The position numbers and the translations under genes were made by a program. Below are positions 14,727-24,128 of a DNA stretch of 47,790 nt, one piece after another. Under the pieces are notes generated by a model. The model did not search any database. It worked only from the letters and a program-made list of their open reading frames with translations, and was not told where the DNA came from. Every line of letters starts with the position of its first letter. Positions within the stretch are counted from its first letter, which is position 1. Source of the stretch: CAZXFH01 sp964640055 (GTDB taxonomy: Bacteria > Fidelibacterota > UBA2242 > JAFGTP01); assembly GCA_964640055.1 (NCBI GenBank), contig CAZXFH010000025.1:1-47790 (forward strand). The letters run 5' to 3'.

Positions 14727-15551
14727 TTGTCTGACAAAAGAGGAACTTCTGCCTGGAGAAAGTTGGCCATTGCCGTCTATGGGGCGCCTAAAGAGGGCAA
14801 GATATACGGCACCTATGAAGTTGATGTTACGGAAATGGTTAAATATATTCGGCGGAAGAAAAAGGAAGGGAAACGTCTGACCGTAACCAACTTTGCGGTG
14901 GCAGCCATGGCGCGCACATTATATGAAGATATTCCAGACATCAATTGTTTTATCCGGCGTGGCCGGCTGGTATACCGGGAAAATGCCGATGTGTTTGTCA
15001 CGGTTTCCATTAAAAAGGGCACGGGTATGACCGGTCTGATCGTACCCAAGGCTCAGGAGTTATCGGTATCGGAGCTCGCAGATTACATGTCCACTTATGT
15101 GGAGCGTAAGCGCCAGGGCAAGGAATCGGGGGCTTTTGCGGCCAAGGATATGGTTGCCAAGATCCCCTGGCCGTTCCGGCGCCCTATATTTCTGTTCATC
15201 AAATGGTGGGTGTTCGAGATGGGGTTTAAACTGCCCTTTCTCAAAATGCCGCGGGATCCTTTTGGCAGTATCATGCTGACCAATATTGGCACTTTTGGGC
15301 TCTCCACCGGCATGGTAGCCCTGTTTCCGATTGGCAAACTGCCGGCCGTAGTAGCCATGGGAAAGATCGAAGAAAAACCGGTGGTCATCGATGGTAAGGT
15401 AGAGGTGCGGTCCATGTTACCCTTTACCGGCACTTTTGATCATCGTATTGTGGATGGTGCCCAGGCGGGTAAGTTGGCCATGGGGGCGAAGCGGAGACTG
15501 GCCAACCCGCAGGAACTGGATCAACCCAACCGGGAAGCACCCCCGGAATAA
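14727..15551 (+). CDS. 2-oxoacid dehydrogenase E2-type acyltransferase catalytic domain, without lipoyl domain
   Basis: A 274-residue protein matching only the catalytic domain of dihydrolipoamide acyltransferases: DVTEMVKYI near 33-41, SIMLTNIGTFG near 181-191, VVAMGKIEEKPVV near 208-220 and the active site FDHRIVDG with His239 and Asp243. It lacks the lipoyl and E1/E3-binding domains that make an E2 work in a complex, and no E1 or E3 gene is near. It may acylate a free CoA-type or other substrate. Start is TTG at 14727 behind AGGGGAA. It precedes a carrier gene by 47 bases. Confidence 0.85.
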   Translation: MSDKRGTSAWRKLAIAVYGAPKEGKIYGTYEVDVTEMVKYIRRKKKEGKRLTVTNFAVAAMARTLYEDIPDINCFIRRGRLVYRENADVFVTVSIKKGTGMTGLIVPKAQELSVSELADYMSTYVERKRQGKESGAFAAKDMVAKIPWPFRRPIFLFIKWWVFEMGFKLPFLKMPRDPFGSIMLTNIGTFGLSTGMVALFPIGKLPAVVAMGKIEEKPVVIDGKVEVRSMLPFTGTFDHRIVDGAQAGKLAMGAKRRLANPQELDQPNREAPPE

Positions 15552-15598
15552 GAGAGCGGTTACGGGCGTCAAGTAATTAATATTTAGCGGAGCGATCT

Positions 15599-17002
15599 AT
15601 GAATCCCTGGGATTTAAGTCTAAACCTGAAAGATGTGGTGCTGGATTTCTCTGTTTTAAGTCTGCTGTTAATTGTGGGGTCGGTCCTGCGTCGCTATGTC
15701 CTCTTTTTTCAGAAGTATCTGATTCCCAACAATATCATTGCCGGATTTATCGGTTTGTTGATCGGTTCCGAGCTGCTGGGTCTGGTCAATCTGGAGAGTG
15801 AACGGCTGGGCAAGTATGTATACCACCTGCTGGCGCTCACCTTTATTGTGATCGGTTTACGGCAGTCCAAGACTTCCTGGGGCAAGGGACCGGTAAGTAA
15901 GAGTTTTATTGAACTGACCTGTTATATATCACAGGCAGTTATCGGACTGCTGGTGGCCTTTGTTTTTATCTATACGGTCAAACCCGATCTGTTTGCCGGC
16001 ATGGGATTTTTATTACCCCTGGGTTTCGGAATGGGACCCGGGATCGCCTATACCATGGGCAGCAGCTGGGAGAAGTATGGCTTTGAAGGCGGCGGACTGG
16101 TAGGCCTGACCTTTTCAGTGATTGGATTTCTGATCGCTTATTTTTTGGGTATTGCGCTCATAAATCGGGGCATAAAGAACCGTGAGACCACGCTGGTGAG
16201 CGGACCGGAAGGGATTACCGCAGATATGCGCACCGGAGTGATCAAGAATAATAAACCCAAGGTGGCCGGTTTATTAACGCTCTCACAGGAGGCTGTGGAA
16301 CCCCTGGCCTTTCAGGCCGGATTAGTGGGCACAGTATACCTGATAACCTATCTGCTTATTTATGGGGTAACCAGCTTGATGGCGCGCGCCGGGCTGCAGG
16401 ATTTTGTAGACACGGTCTGGTCCTTTCATTTTATTATTGGCCTGTTGATCGCCGTATTGATGCGCACCTTGATGGATATTACTAAGAAAAGCTATCTGAT
16501 CGACCGCGGCCTGATGAGTCGTTTGTCGGGCACTACGGTGGATTATTTGATCATCGCCTCCATTGCCGCCATCAACATACACGTCATCGGCCAGAACTGG
16601 TTGCCTATTTTGATCATGGCGGCTTTGGCAGGGGTCGGCACCTATTTCATTATCCGCTATACTGCCAAACGGGCTTTTGATGATTATCATTTCGAACGCT
16701 TTATCGGCATTTTCGGAGAGATGACCGGCACGATCAATTCCGGATTGGTTCTGGTGCGGGTAACCGATCCGGACTTTAAATCTCCGGCGGCCGAGGATCT
16801 GGCTTATGGCGGTGGGATCGCCCTGTTCATGGGCTTTCCGCTGCTGATCCTGTTAAACGTACCCATGAGTTTTTTCAATAACAGCCTGAAAGGCTACTGG
16901 ATCGTTTTGGGGTTGGTGTTGGCTTATTTGGTTTTATTATGGGTGGTCTGGCGTTTGATCGGATTTATTCGTTTTAAATTGCCTGCTCGCGGGGCAGAAT
17001 AA
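15599..17002 (+). CDS. gltS: GltS-like sodium/glutamate symporter
   Basis: A 467-residue membrane protein with about 10-12 hydrophobic helices in two halves, resembling the GltS (sodium:glutamate symporter) family: IPNNIIAGFIGLLIG near residues 40-54, glycine-rich GFGMGPGIAYTMGSSWEKYG near 141-160 in the pore region of the first half, and a second glycine-rich re-entrant region near 375-405. Substrate not certain; given the downstream ETF and 2-hydroxyacid oxidases it may carry glutamate, 2-hydroxyglutarate or lactate. A weak GGAG lies shortly before the ATG. Confidence 0.7.
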   Translation: MNPWDLSLNLKDVVLDFSVLSLLLIVGSVLRRYVLFFQKYLIPNNIIAGFIGLLIGSELLGLVNLESERLGKYVYHLLALTFIVIGLRQSKTSWGKGPVSKSFIELTCYISQAVIGLLVAFVFIYTVKPDLFAGMGFLLPLGFGMGPGIAYTMGSSWEKYGFEGGGLVGLTFSVIGFLIAYFLGIALINRGIKNRETTLVSGPEGITADMRTGVIKNNKPKVAGLLTLSQEAVEPLAFQAGLVGTVYLITYLLIYGVTSLMARAGLQDFVDTVWSFHFIIGLLIAVLMRTLMDITKKSYLIDRGLMSRLSGTTVDYLIIASIAAINIHVIGQNWLPILIMAALAGVGTYFIIRYTAKRAFDDYHFERFIGIFGEMTGTINSGLVLVRVTDPDFKSPAAEDLAYGGGIALFMGFPLLILLNVPMSFFNNSLKGYWIVLGLVLAYLVLLWVVWRLIGFIRFKLPARGAE

Positions 17003-17082
17003 TATTTTCAATTTCGCTGTAAAACTATTATTTTTGGCGAGATATCTGTTATTGAGATTTTATCCCGGCGGATAAAGCGAAT

Positions 17083-17271
17083 ATGAACCATGAAATAACA
17101 GGGTTGAATGTGTTAACTTCCGATGATGATATCAGTAGAAATCCGGACCTTCCGCAAGCGGAAGATGATACCGAGCGCGATCAGGCGTTGATCGCTAGGA
17201 TCCGCTCGCGGTTCAAGGAAATTGAAACCATAATCGAAGGTATGAAATCCAAACTACCGGATAAAGATTAG
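17083..17271 (+). CDS. Small charged protein of unknown function
   Basis: A 62-residue acidic protein with no membrane segment and a helical, charged second half (RIRSRFKEIETIIEGMKSK). It lies in the same direction between the carrier and etfB, 34 bases before etfB, and starts with ATG. No family recognised. Position and codon use look genuine, but short frames can occur by chance. Confidence 0.5.
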   Translation: MNHEITGLNVLTSDDDISRNPDLPQAEDDTERDQALIARIRSRFKEIETIIEGMKSKLPDKD

Positions 17272-17305
17272 CAGCGTTTAACCCGGCTAACATAAGGAGT
17301 GAATC

Positions 17306-18103
17306 TTGAGGATTATAGTCCCCATCAAACAGGTACCTGAAACGAGTAATGTCAAGATGGACTCGGAAACGGGTACCATGGTACGGGAAGGGGTGGAGCC
17401 GATCATCAATCCCCTTGATCTCTACGCGATTGAAGAAGCCATTCGGCTGAAAGAGCGGTATGGCGGTGAAATACTGGCCATCTCCATGGGGCCGCCCAAG
17501 GCTGAGATTGCCCTGAAGGAAGCCATTTCCATGGGGTGTGATGATGGTATTTTACTCACCCACCGTAAATTTGCCGGCAGTGATACCTGGTCGACATCCT
17601 ATGTGCTGGCCCAGGCTATCAGACAAAAGGGTGATTACGATGTGGTCATCTGTGGTGAACGGGCCACTGATGGAGATACCGGACAGGTGGGCCCGGGGAT
17701 TGCCGCCTGGCTGGATATGGCCTTTGCCACCTATGTCAGTAAGGTGTCCGATGTCAAAGGCGAGAGTCTGATTCTTGAACGCATGGTGGAGAACGGCTAT
17801 GAGCTTCTGGAAGTTGAGAAGCCCTGTTTATTGACAGTGGTCAAGGAGATCAACTATCCCCGTCTGCCCACCCTACGCGGCAAGCAGAAGGCCAAAAAGA
17901 GTGCGCTGACCCGTTGGGGGCCGGAGGAGATAAAGGCTGAGACGAAGAACCTGGGATTAAAGGGGTCCCCCACCCGGGTGGTCAAGATCTCCAAACCCAA
18001 GGTGACCCGCAGCGGCAATATTCGCAAGCCCAAAGACGAGCAGGAATTGAGTACGGCAGTGGACGAATTAATCGCATATATGGAAAAAAAGGAAATTATC
18101 TAA
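17306..18103 (+). CDS. etfB: Electron transfer flavoprotein beta subunit
   Basis: A 265-residue EtfB, starting with TTG behind AAGGAGTG. Family features: IIVPIKQVPETSNV at the start, INPLDLYAIEEAIRLKE near 34-50, CGERATDGDTGQVGP near 120-134 (nucleotide-binding loop) and PRLPTLRGKQKAKK near 189-202. It pairs with EtfA downstream. Lengths of both subunits are close to those of anaerobic, NADH-binding ETFs, which may bifurcate electrons; the sequence alone does not prove this. Confidence 0.92.
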   Translation: MRIIVPIKQVPETSNVKMDSETGTMVREGVEPIINPLDLYAIEEAIRLKERYGGEILAISMGPPKAEIALKEAISMGCDDGILLTHRKFAGSDTWSTSYVLAQAIRQKGDYDVVICGERATDGDTGQVGPGIAAWLDMAFATYVSKVSDVKGESLILERMVENGYELLEVEKPCLLTVVKEINYPRLPTLRGKQKAKKSALTRWGPEEIKAETKNLGLKGSPTRVVKISKPKVTRSGNIRKPKDEQELSTAVDELIAYMEKKEII

Positions 18104-18113
18104 GAGGATAATC

Positions 18114-19133
18114 ATGGCATATAATGATGTGTGGATTTTAGGTGAACAAGCCGAGGGTAAGATCAAACTGGTCTCCCATGAATTACTGAAGCGTGGCCGT
18201 GAGCTGGCCGATAAGCTGGATTCTGACCTGGTAGCGGTCATGCTGGGCAAGCGCCTTGCAAAGCAAGACCTGCAGGAACTGATCTACCATGGGGCTGATA
18301 AGGTTTTGGTGGTGGAAGATCCGGCCCTGGAATATTTTTTAACGGAACCCTATGTAAATGTAATCCTGAAACTAATTGGGAAACATAAACCCGAAATCAT
18401 GATTGCCAGTGCTACGACGACCGGCCGTACCGTGATGCCGGCCGTGGCGACCAAATGCCCCACTGGCCTGACCGCGGATTGTACCGGACTGGATATTGAC
18501 CCGGAAACCGGAAATCTGATCCAAACCCGGCCAGCGATCGGGGGTAATATTCTGGCAACCATTAAGACGCCCAACCATAAACCCCAGATGGCCACGGTGC
18601 GACCCCATTCCAACAAACCAATGGCACGGGATTCCAACCGCAGCGGTCAGATCCTGCGGGAGTCCGTGGATAAGTCGCTGCTGAAAAGCCGCACCAAACG
18701 GCTGAAGTTTCAACCCAATGTGGATGAGGATGCCAATATTCAGGATGCCGAGGTGATTGTGGCCGGCGGACGTGGCTTTAAAAAGGAAGAAAATTTTAAT
18801 ATGTTACATGCCTTGGCCAACCGGCTAAACGGAGCTGTGGGGGCCTCGCGGGATGCTGTTGATCTGGGATGGGTCGGCTATCCCCATCAGGTGGGCCTCA
18901 GCGGGAAAACGGTCAGTCCCAAATTCTATATGGCGATCGGTATTTCCGGTTCGGTCCAACATCTGGCGGGTATAAAAACCGCGGAGAATATTGTGGCTAT
19001 TAATGATGATCCGGATGCGCAGATTTTCCACCTGGCGGATTTTGGAATCGTCGGGGATCTGTTTGAGATTATTCCGCTTCTACAGGAACGGCTCAACCAA
19101 AAAAAGAAAAAAAAGACTGCGCAGAATAAATAA
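18114..19133 (+). CDS. etfA: Electron transfer flavoprotein alpha subunit
   Basis: A 339-residue EtfA. The C-terminal FAD domain is clear: VGLSGKTVSPKFYMAIGISG near 260-279, QHLAGIKTAENIVAINDDPD near 282-301 and ADFGIVGDLFEIIP. It has no N-terminal ferredoxin extension, unlike the EtfA (LctC) of the Acetobacterium lactate system. It begins 10 bases after etfB. Downstream, two FAD-linked oxidases are the likely electron donors. Confidence 0.93.
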   Translation: MAYNDVWILGEQAEGKIKLVSHELLKRGRELADKLDSDLVAVMLGKRLAKQDLQELIYHGADKVLVVEDPALEYFLTEPYVNVILKLIGKHKPEIMIASATTTGRTVMPAVATKCPTGLTADCTGLDIDPETGNLIQTRPAIGGNILATIKTPNHKPQMATVRPHSNKPMARDSNRSGQILRESVDKSLLKSRTKRLKFQPNVDEDANIQDAEVIVAGGRGFKKEENFNMLHALANRLNGAVGASRDAVDLGWVGYPHQVGLSGKTVSPKFYMAIGISGSVQHLAGIKTAENIVAINDDPDAQIFHLADFGIVGDLFEIIPLLQERLNQKKKKKTAQNK

Positions 19134-19171
19134 AAAAAATTGCTCTCAAAAAGTATATCGGAGGTTAACCG

Positions 19172-20599
19172 GTGTCAAAAAATAAATATAATCAAGTGAC
19201 CCCCCAAATTGTGCAGCAGCTGGAGGAGATCGTGGGGGCCAGATATGTGGTCTATGGAGATCCAGAAAAACTGGAGCCCTATTCCCACGATGAAGTGGCC
19301 GAAAAAACCTATGCGCATATGCCGGATGTGTTGGTAAGGCCTCGCACGGCAGAAGAGATCGCCGCGATCATGCGGCTGGCCAATCGCGAAAAAATTCCGG
19401 TGACACCCTATGGCGCCGGCAGCGGACTCTCCGGCGGTGCCGTGCCCTTGTTTGGTGGCATCTCCCTTTCCGTGGAACGCATGAACGATATTCTGGAGAT
19501 CGATAAGCAGAATCTGGTGGCCGTGGTTGAACCAGGAGTGGTGACTAATGATATCAATGACCTGGTGCAGGAAGACGGTCTCTTTTTTGCCGGCTACCCT
19601 ATGAGCGTGGAGAGTTGCTTTATCAGTGGTAATGTGGCTGAAAATGCGGGCGGCGGCCGTGCAGTAAAATATGGGGTTACCGGTCAGTATATCATCGGAC
19701 TGGAACTGGTTACTCCCGAGGGTGAGATAATCACCTTGGGCGGTAAACGGGTCAAAGATGTAGTCGGCTATGACTTTGTCAAATTAATGGTCGGTTCCGA
19801 GGGTACCCTGGGTATTTTTACCAAGGTGATCATCAAACTTCTGCCCATGCCCAGTGAAAAAGTGGATCTGTTGGTACTGTTCAAGGATGTGGAAACAGCG
19901 GTTAAAATGGTGCCCATCATCATGACCAACGGACGCATTATTCCCACGGCCGTGGAGTTTATGGATAAAAGTTCGGTGCATGCGGCCTGTGATTATCTGA
20001 ATGAACATCTGCCCTACGAAGAAGCCGGTGCCATGCTGCTGATCGAAGTGGACGGCAACAGTTATCAGCAGGTGGAATATGAATATGAGACCATTGGTGA
20101 ACTTTGTTTGGAGCATGGTGCGCTGGAAGTCTACGTAGCTGATAACCATACCACCCAGGAACGGGTCTGGAGCGTGCGCCGCAATATTGCCGAAGCCTTT
20201 ATGGTGGTCAGTCCTCACCAAAGTCTTGAAGATGTGGTGGTCCCGATGAAAAGTATTCCGGCGTTGGTCAAGGCGGTGGAAAAGATCGGGACAAAATATG
20301 ACGTTCAGATTCCGGCCTATGGTCATGCCGGTGACGGAAATATGCATGTTACACCGGTTAAAAACCCCAAGCACAGCATGGAAAAATGGAATGAGATCCT
20401 GCCTTCGATTTTAAAAGAGATCTACACCGTCACCCAAGAATTGGGCGGAACTATTAGCGGTGAGCATGGTGTCGGACATAAGCGCAAACAATATATAAAT
20501 GAAGTGCTGGAACCCAAGACGCTGGAGCTCATGCGCCGGGTAAAATTGGCTTTTGACCCCAATTATATTCTTAATCCCGGCAAAATATTTGATCTTTGA
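19172..20599 (+). CDS. GlcD-family FAD-linked 2-hydroxyacid dehydrogenase, copy 1
   Basis: A 475-residue flavoprotein of the GlcD / D-lactate / D-2-hydroxyglutarate dehydrogenase family. The FAD-binding half has PVTPYGAGSGLSGGAVP near 75-91 and NVAENAGGGRAVKYGVTGQY near 155-174; the cap domain ends with YGHAGDGNMHVTP, TISGEHGVGHKR and LNPGKIFDL. Family members oxidise a D-2-hydroxyacid and pass electrons to ETF or quinone. No Fe-S (CCG) tail is fused. Start is GTG with GGAGG just upstream. Lactate or 2-hydroxyglutarate are the likely substrates. Confidence 0.9.
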   Translation: MSKNKYNQVTPQIVQQLEEIVGARYVVYGDPEKLEPYSHDEVAEKTYAHMPDVLVRPRTAEEIAAIMRLANREKIPVTPYGAGSGLSGGAVPLFGGISLSVERMNDILEIDKQNLVAVVEPGVVTNDINDLVQEDGLFFAGYPMSVESCFISGNVAENAGGGRAVKYGVTGQYIIGLELVTPEGEIITLGGKRVKDVVGYDFVKLMVGSEGTLGIFTKVIIKLLPMPSEKVDLLVLFKDVETAVKMVPIIMTNGRIIPTAVEFMDKSSVHAACDYLNEHLPYEEAGAMLLIEVDGNSYQQVEYEYETIGELCLEHGALEVYVADNHTTQERVWSVRRNIAEAFMVVSPHQSLEDVVVPMKSIPALVKAVEKIGTKYDVQIPAYGHAGDGNMHVTPVKNPKHSMEKWNEILPSILKEIYTVTQELGGTISGEHGVGHKRKQYINEVLEPKTLELMRRVKLAFDPNYILNPGKIFDL

Positions 20600-20683
20600 T
20601 TCGTCTGATAAAATCTAATTTGACTGCGTATAAAACATTAATATTTCACCCGCTTCAGGGGATAACAACAGGGTCCTTTAGTC

Positions 20684-22102
20684 ATGAAAACATACAACAA
20701 AGTCACGCCTGAGATTGTCGATGAGTTAAAAAATCTGCTCGGATCCCGCTATGTTATTTTTGGCGAGCCGGATAAAATCGAGCCCTACTCTCACGATGAG
20801 ATCGTTGAAAAATCCTATGCGGCCATGCCGGAAATAGTGGTCAAACCGTTTAATGCGGATGAGATCGGCGCGATCATGCAACTGGCTAACCGCGAAAATA
20901 TTCCCGTTACGCCCCGCGGGGCCGGCAGCGGACTCTCCGGCGGCGCAGTACCTATCCATGGGGGTATTTTATTATCACTGGAGCGTATGGATAAGATCAT
21001 TGAGATCGATAAGGGAAACATGGTAGCCGTAGTAGAGCCCGGTATTATTACCAATGATCTGAATGCCAGCCTGGAGGAAATGGGATTGTTTTTCGCCGGC
21101 TATCCCATGAGTGTGGAAAGCTGCTTTATCGGCGGCAACGTGGCGGAAAATGCCGGGGGTGGTCGGGCAATCAAATACGGAGTAACCGGGCGCTATATCA
21201 TAGGCCTGGAAGTGGTAACGCCCGAAGGTGATGTTATTCAGCTGGGCGGTAAACGCGTCAAAGATGTAGTGGGCTATGATTTTGTAAAGTTAATGGTGGG
21301 CTCTGAGGGCACCCTAGGTATCTTTACGAAAATTTATATCAAACTATTACCTCTGCCCACCCAGAAGGTTGATCTGCTGGTACTCTTTAAAGAGGCCGAT
21401 CAGGCCATTCATATGGTGCCCAAAATTATGACCCACGGCAAGATCATACCCACGGCCATTGAATTTATGGATCAGCTGAGCGTTTCCACGGCTTGCAAAT
21501 ACCTGAATGAGCATCTACCCTACGAGGCCGCCGGCGCCATGCTGTTAATTGAAGTGGACGGCAGCAATCAGGCGCAGCTGGAACAGGAATATGAAACCAT
21601 TGGCGAACTCTGTTTATCAGAAGGGGCTCTGGAAGTCTATGTGGCGGATAACCATACCACACAGGAACGGGTCTGGAAAGTGCGCCGCAACATTGGGGAA
21701 GCCTTCACGGTTTACTCGGATACCAAAAGCTCCGAGGACATTGTGGTTCCCCTGGCCAGCATCCCGGAGATGTTACCCCATCTGGATCAGGTAGCCCGCA
21801 AATACAATGTGCTGATTCCCTGTTTTGGGCATGCCGGCGATGGGAATCTGCATACTACGATCATTAAAAAACCGGAAATGGAAACTCCAGCCTGGAACAG
21901 GGTTCTGGAAAAAGCCCGTCATGAAGTCTATCAAAAAACTCTGGAACTGGGTGGCACTATCAGTGGTGAGCACGGTGTCGGACACAAACGGAAAAAATAC
22001 CTGAAGGATTGCTTTCAACCAGCGACTATCACCCTGATGAAGCGGGTCAAGCAGGCCTTCGACCCCAACCATATTCTCAACCCGGGTAAAATAATCGATT
22101 AA
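20684..22102 (+). CDS. GlcD-family FAD-linked 2-hydroxyacid dehydrogenase, copy 2
   Basis: A 472-residue paralogue of the preceding gene; by eye more than two-thirds of residues are identical along the whole length, with the same motifs (PVTPRGAGSGLSGGAVP, NVAENAGGGRAIKYG, FGHAGDGNLHTTI, TISGEHGVGHKRK). The most different stretch is at about 335-365 and just after the GHAGDGN histidine, the part facing the substrate, which suggests the copies act on different hydroxyacids or form a heteromer. It ends the operon; no terminator hairpin is visible in 22103-22317. Confidence 0.9.
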   Translation: MKTYNKVTPEIVDELKNLLGSRYVIFGEPDKIEPYSHDEIVEKSYAAMPEIVVKPFNADEIGAIMQLANRENIPVTPRGAGSGLSGGAVPIHGGILLSLERMDKIIEIDKGNMVAVVEPGIITNDLNASLEEMGLFFAGYPMSVESCFIGGNVAENAGGGRAIKYGVTGRYIIGLEVVTPEGDVIQLGGKRVKDVVGYDFVKLMVGSEGTLGIFTKIYIKLLPLPTQKVDLLVLFKEADQAIHMVPKIMTHGKIIPTAIEFMDQLSVSTACKYLNEHLPYEAAGAMLLIEVDGSNQAQLEQEYETIGELCLSEGALEVYVADNHTTQERVWKVRRNIGEAFTVYSDTKSSEDIVVPLASIPEMLPHLDQVARKYNVLIPCFGHAGDGNLHTTIIKKPEMETPAWNRVLEKARHEVYQKTLELGGTISGEHGVGHKRKKYLKDCFQPATITLMKRVKQAFDPNHILNPGKIID

Positions 22103-22317
22103 AATCGGGGTAGCAAAAGAGCTCTCGCCAAGGCGCCAAGATCGCTAAGAAGTTCTATTGAAGTTAAGGTACCTGCTTGGTATCTTGATCAGCTAAATTA
22201 ATATTGCGCGATATAGGAATGGAATAGACCTATTTTCCCCTCCAGCGAAACAGGTTATTCGGTACATTTAGTCGATACAGATAAAAAAAGGTTTATATTT
22301 GTGCTTAGATATAGAGT

Positions 22318-23084
22318 ATGACTACTAAAAATAGAACAAAAATAAACCGGCTGGTTAATCATTGGCCAGAAGGGACGATAGGCACGAGCGTTTTTTCCAG
22401 GATTACGCTGTTGGTTACGACTTATTGAACTATTATAAAGAAAATAAATGGATTGAAGCGATAGGCAATAAAGCCTATATACTTCCTGATGATGACATTG
22501 ACTGATATGGTGCCATGTATGCTATTCAAAAACAATTAAAGCTATCAATCCATCCTGGTGGAAAAACTGCTTTACAGCTTTTAGGTTATGCCCATTACCT
22601 GTCAGAGAAACTGAGCAACTTATATTTATTTGGTTACAGGGAGGAAAAATTGCCTACCTGGTATCACAAATATAACTGGAATGTAAACACTAATTATTCC
22701 GCCAATCAATTATTCCCTGAAGAATTGTCAACCGGTTATACAGAGTATTCACACAAGAATTTTACAATCAATATTTCTTCAGCTGAAAGGGCGATGGTCG
22801 AGATGTTATATCATTTTCCAAAACACCATAGCTTTGATGAATGCTATCAAATTATGGAAAATTTGATTACCTTACGTCCTAAAGTATGCCAGGAACTCCT
22901 TGAGAATTGTAATTCGATAAAGGTTAACCGACTGTTTCTATTCATGGCTGATAATAACGGGCATAGTTGGTTTGATGACTTGAATTTAAATAAGATCAAT
23001 CTTGGAAAAGGTAAAAGGTCTCTGGTAAAAAATGGTTCATTAAACAAAAAATACAATATAACAGGACCTAAAAAATATTCATAG
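22318..23084 (+). pseudogene. abiEi: AbiEi-type antitoxin (decayed)
   Basis: From ATG at 22318 the frame reads MTTKNRTKINRLVNHWPEGT like an AbiEi antitoxin (type IV system, winged-helix N-domain). It shifts frame in a run of six T at 22391-22396, continues FFQDYAVGYDLLNYYKENKW in the third frame, meets TGA at 22503-22505 exactly where the family has a tryptophan (DID-stop-YGAMYAIQ), and then runs intact: LSIHPGGKTALQLLGYAHYL to the C-terminus at 23084. Two independent lesions mark it as dead, unless translated from the ATG at 22515 as a 189-residue fragment that lacks the DNA-binding part. Confidence 0.8.
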
Positions 23085-24015
23085 TGGGAGACACATTATA
23101 TTATAAACAGGCATGATTATTATTGAGAGTATTGCCCTTAATCTATAAACAATAAGAATTCGCTTTAAAAGGTGGTACAGCAATGAATTTCTTCTACCGT
23201 GATCTTCCCAGATTATCAGTTGATATCGATCTAACCTATTTGCCAATTCAAGACAGACCTGAAACAGTCCAAAATATTGATAATTTATTGCGAAAGCTAA
23301 AGACTGATATAGAATCCAAAATGCCTGGTACAAGTGTCAAGAAACACCAAAATTATAACCAGGTTATCAAACTACTATACAAAGATCCAATGCAACAATT
23401 AAAATAGAACCCAATCAAATTATAAGAGGAGGTCTTTATCCTCCTGAGGAAAAGAAATTAAGAAATAAGGCTATAAATGAATTTGAATCACTGGTAAAAA
23501 GCCGCGTACTCAGCTGTGCAGATCTATACGGAGGTAAAATATGCGCCGCTCTTGATCGTCAGCATCCCAGGGATTTATTTGATATACGATTATTACCCCA
23601 AAATGAAGGTATAACTGAGGATATCAAACATGCTTTCATCTTCTACTTAGTAAGCCATAACAGACCAATGATAGAGCGATTGAATCCCAATTTTACAGAT
23701 ATTAAAAATATGTATGCAAAAGAATTTGCAGGAATGACCACTATTACGGTTAGCGAGCAAGAATTAATTAAAACAAGAGAAGTATTGATCAAAAAGATAG
23801 GCCCAACACTTAATAATGACGATAAAGAATTCCTAGTATCATTCAATTCAGGGAATCCTAGCTGGAATCTGTATTCATATCCGAAAATAAAGGATTTTCC
23901 TTCTGTTAATTGGAGGTTAATTAATATAAACAAAATAAAGAAAGAAAATCCTGATAAACACAGGAAAGAACTCACGAAACTAGACAATTATTTCAGTAAG
24001 TGGATTAGGATCTAA
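23084..24015 (+). pseudogene. abiEii: AbiEii-type nucleotidyltransferase toxin (decayed)
   Basis: It would start at the GTG overlapping the antitoxin stop (TAGTG at 23082-23086). The reading is LYYKQA, TGA (23114-23116), LLLRVLPLIYKQ, TAA (23153-23155), then KGGTAMNFFYRDLPRLSVD with the nucleotidyltransferase DID. A frameshift near 23385-23394 leads into IKIEPNQIIRGGLYPPEEK, ADLYGGKICAALDRQHPRD, EFAGMTTITVSEQ and a normal C-terminus. Three lesions make it non-functional. AT-rich composition unlike both neighbours points to horizontal acquisition. Confidence 0.85.
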
Positions 24016-24128
24016 TCAGCACCAAAATATTAACCGAACGGCGTAGAGGTTCTATTAGCTGGATTTTGGCTAAAAATACGGAAAGGGCAATGGGGGAAGA
24101 TGTTGGGTCGTATTACAAATCTATGCTT

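Noticed and set aside
22503..22505. TGA read as tryptophan (alternative code), suggested by the stop at a conserved Trp in AbiEi and the TGA in the ParE/RelE toxin
   Set aside because: Intact genes here use TGG for tryptophan and TGA as a normal stop (mntA, the M20 peptidase, nhaC). The same AbiE genes also have frameshifts and a TAA, so they are simply decayed.
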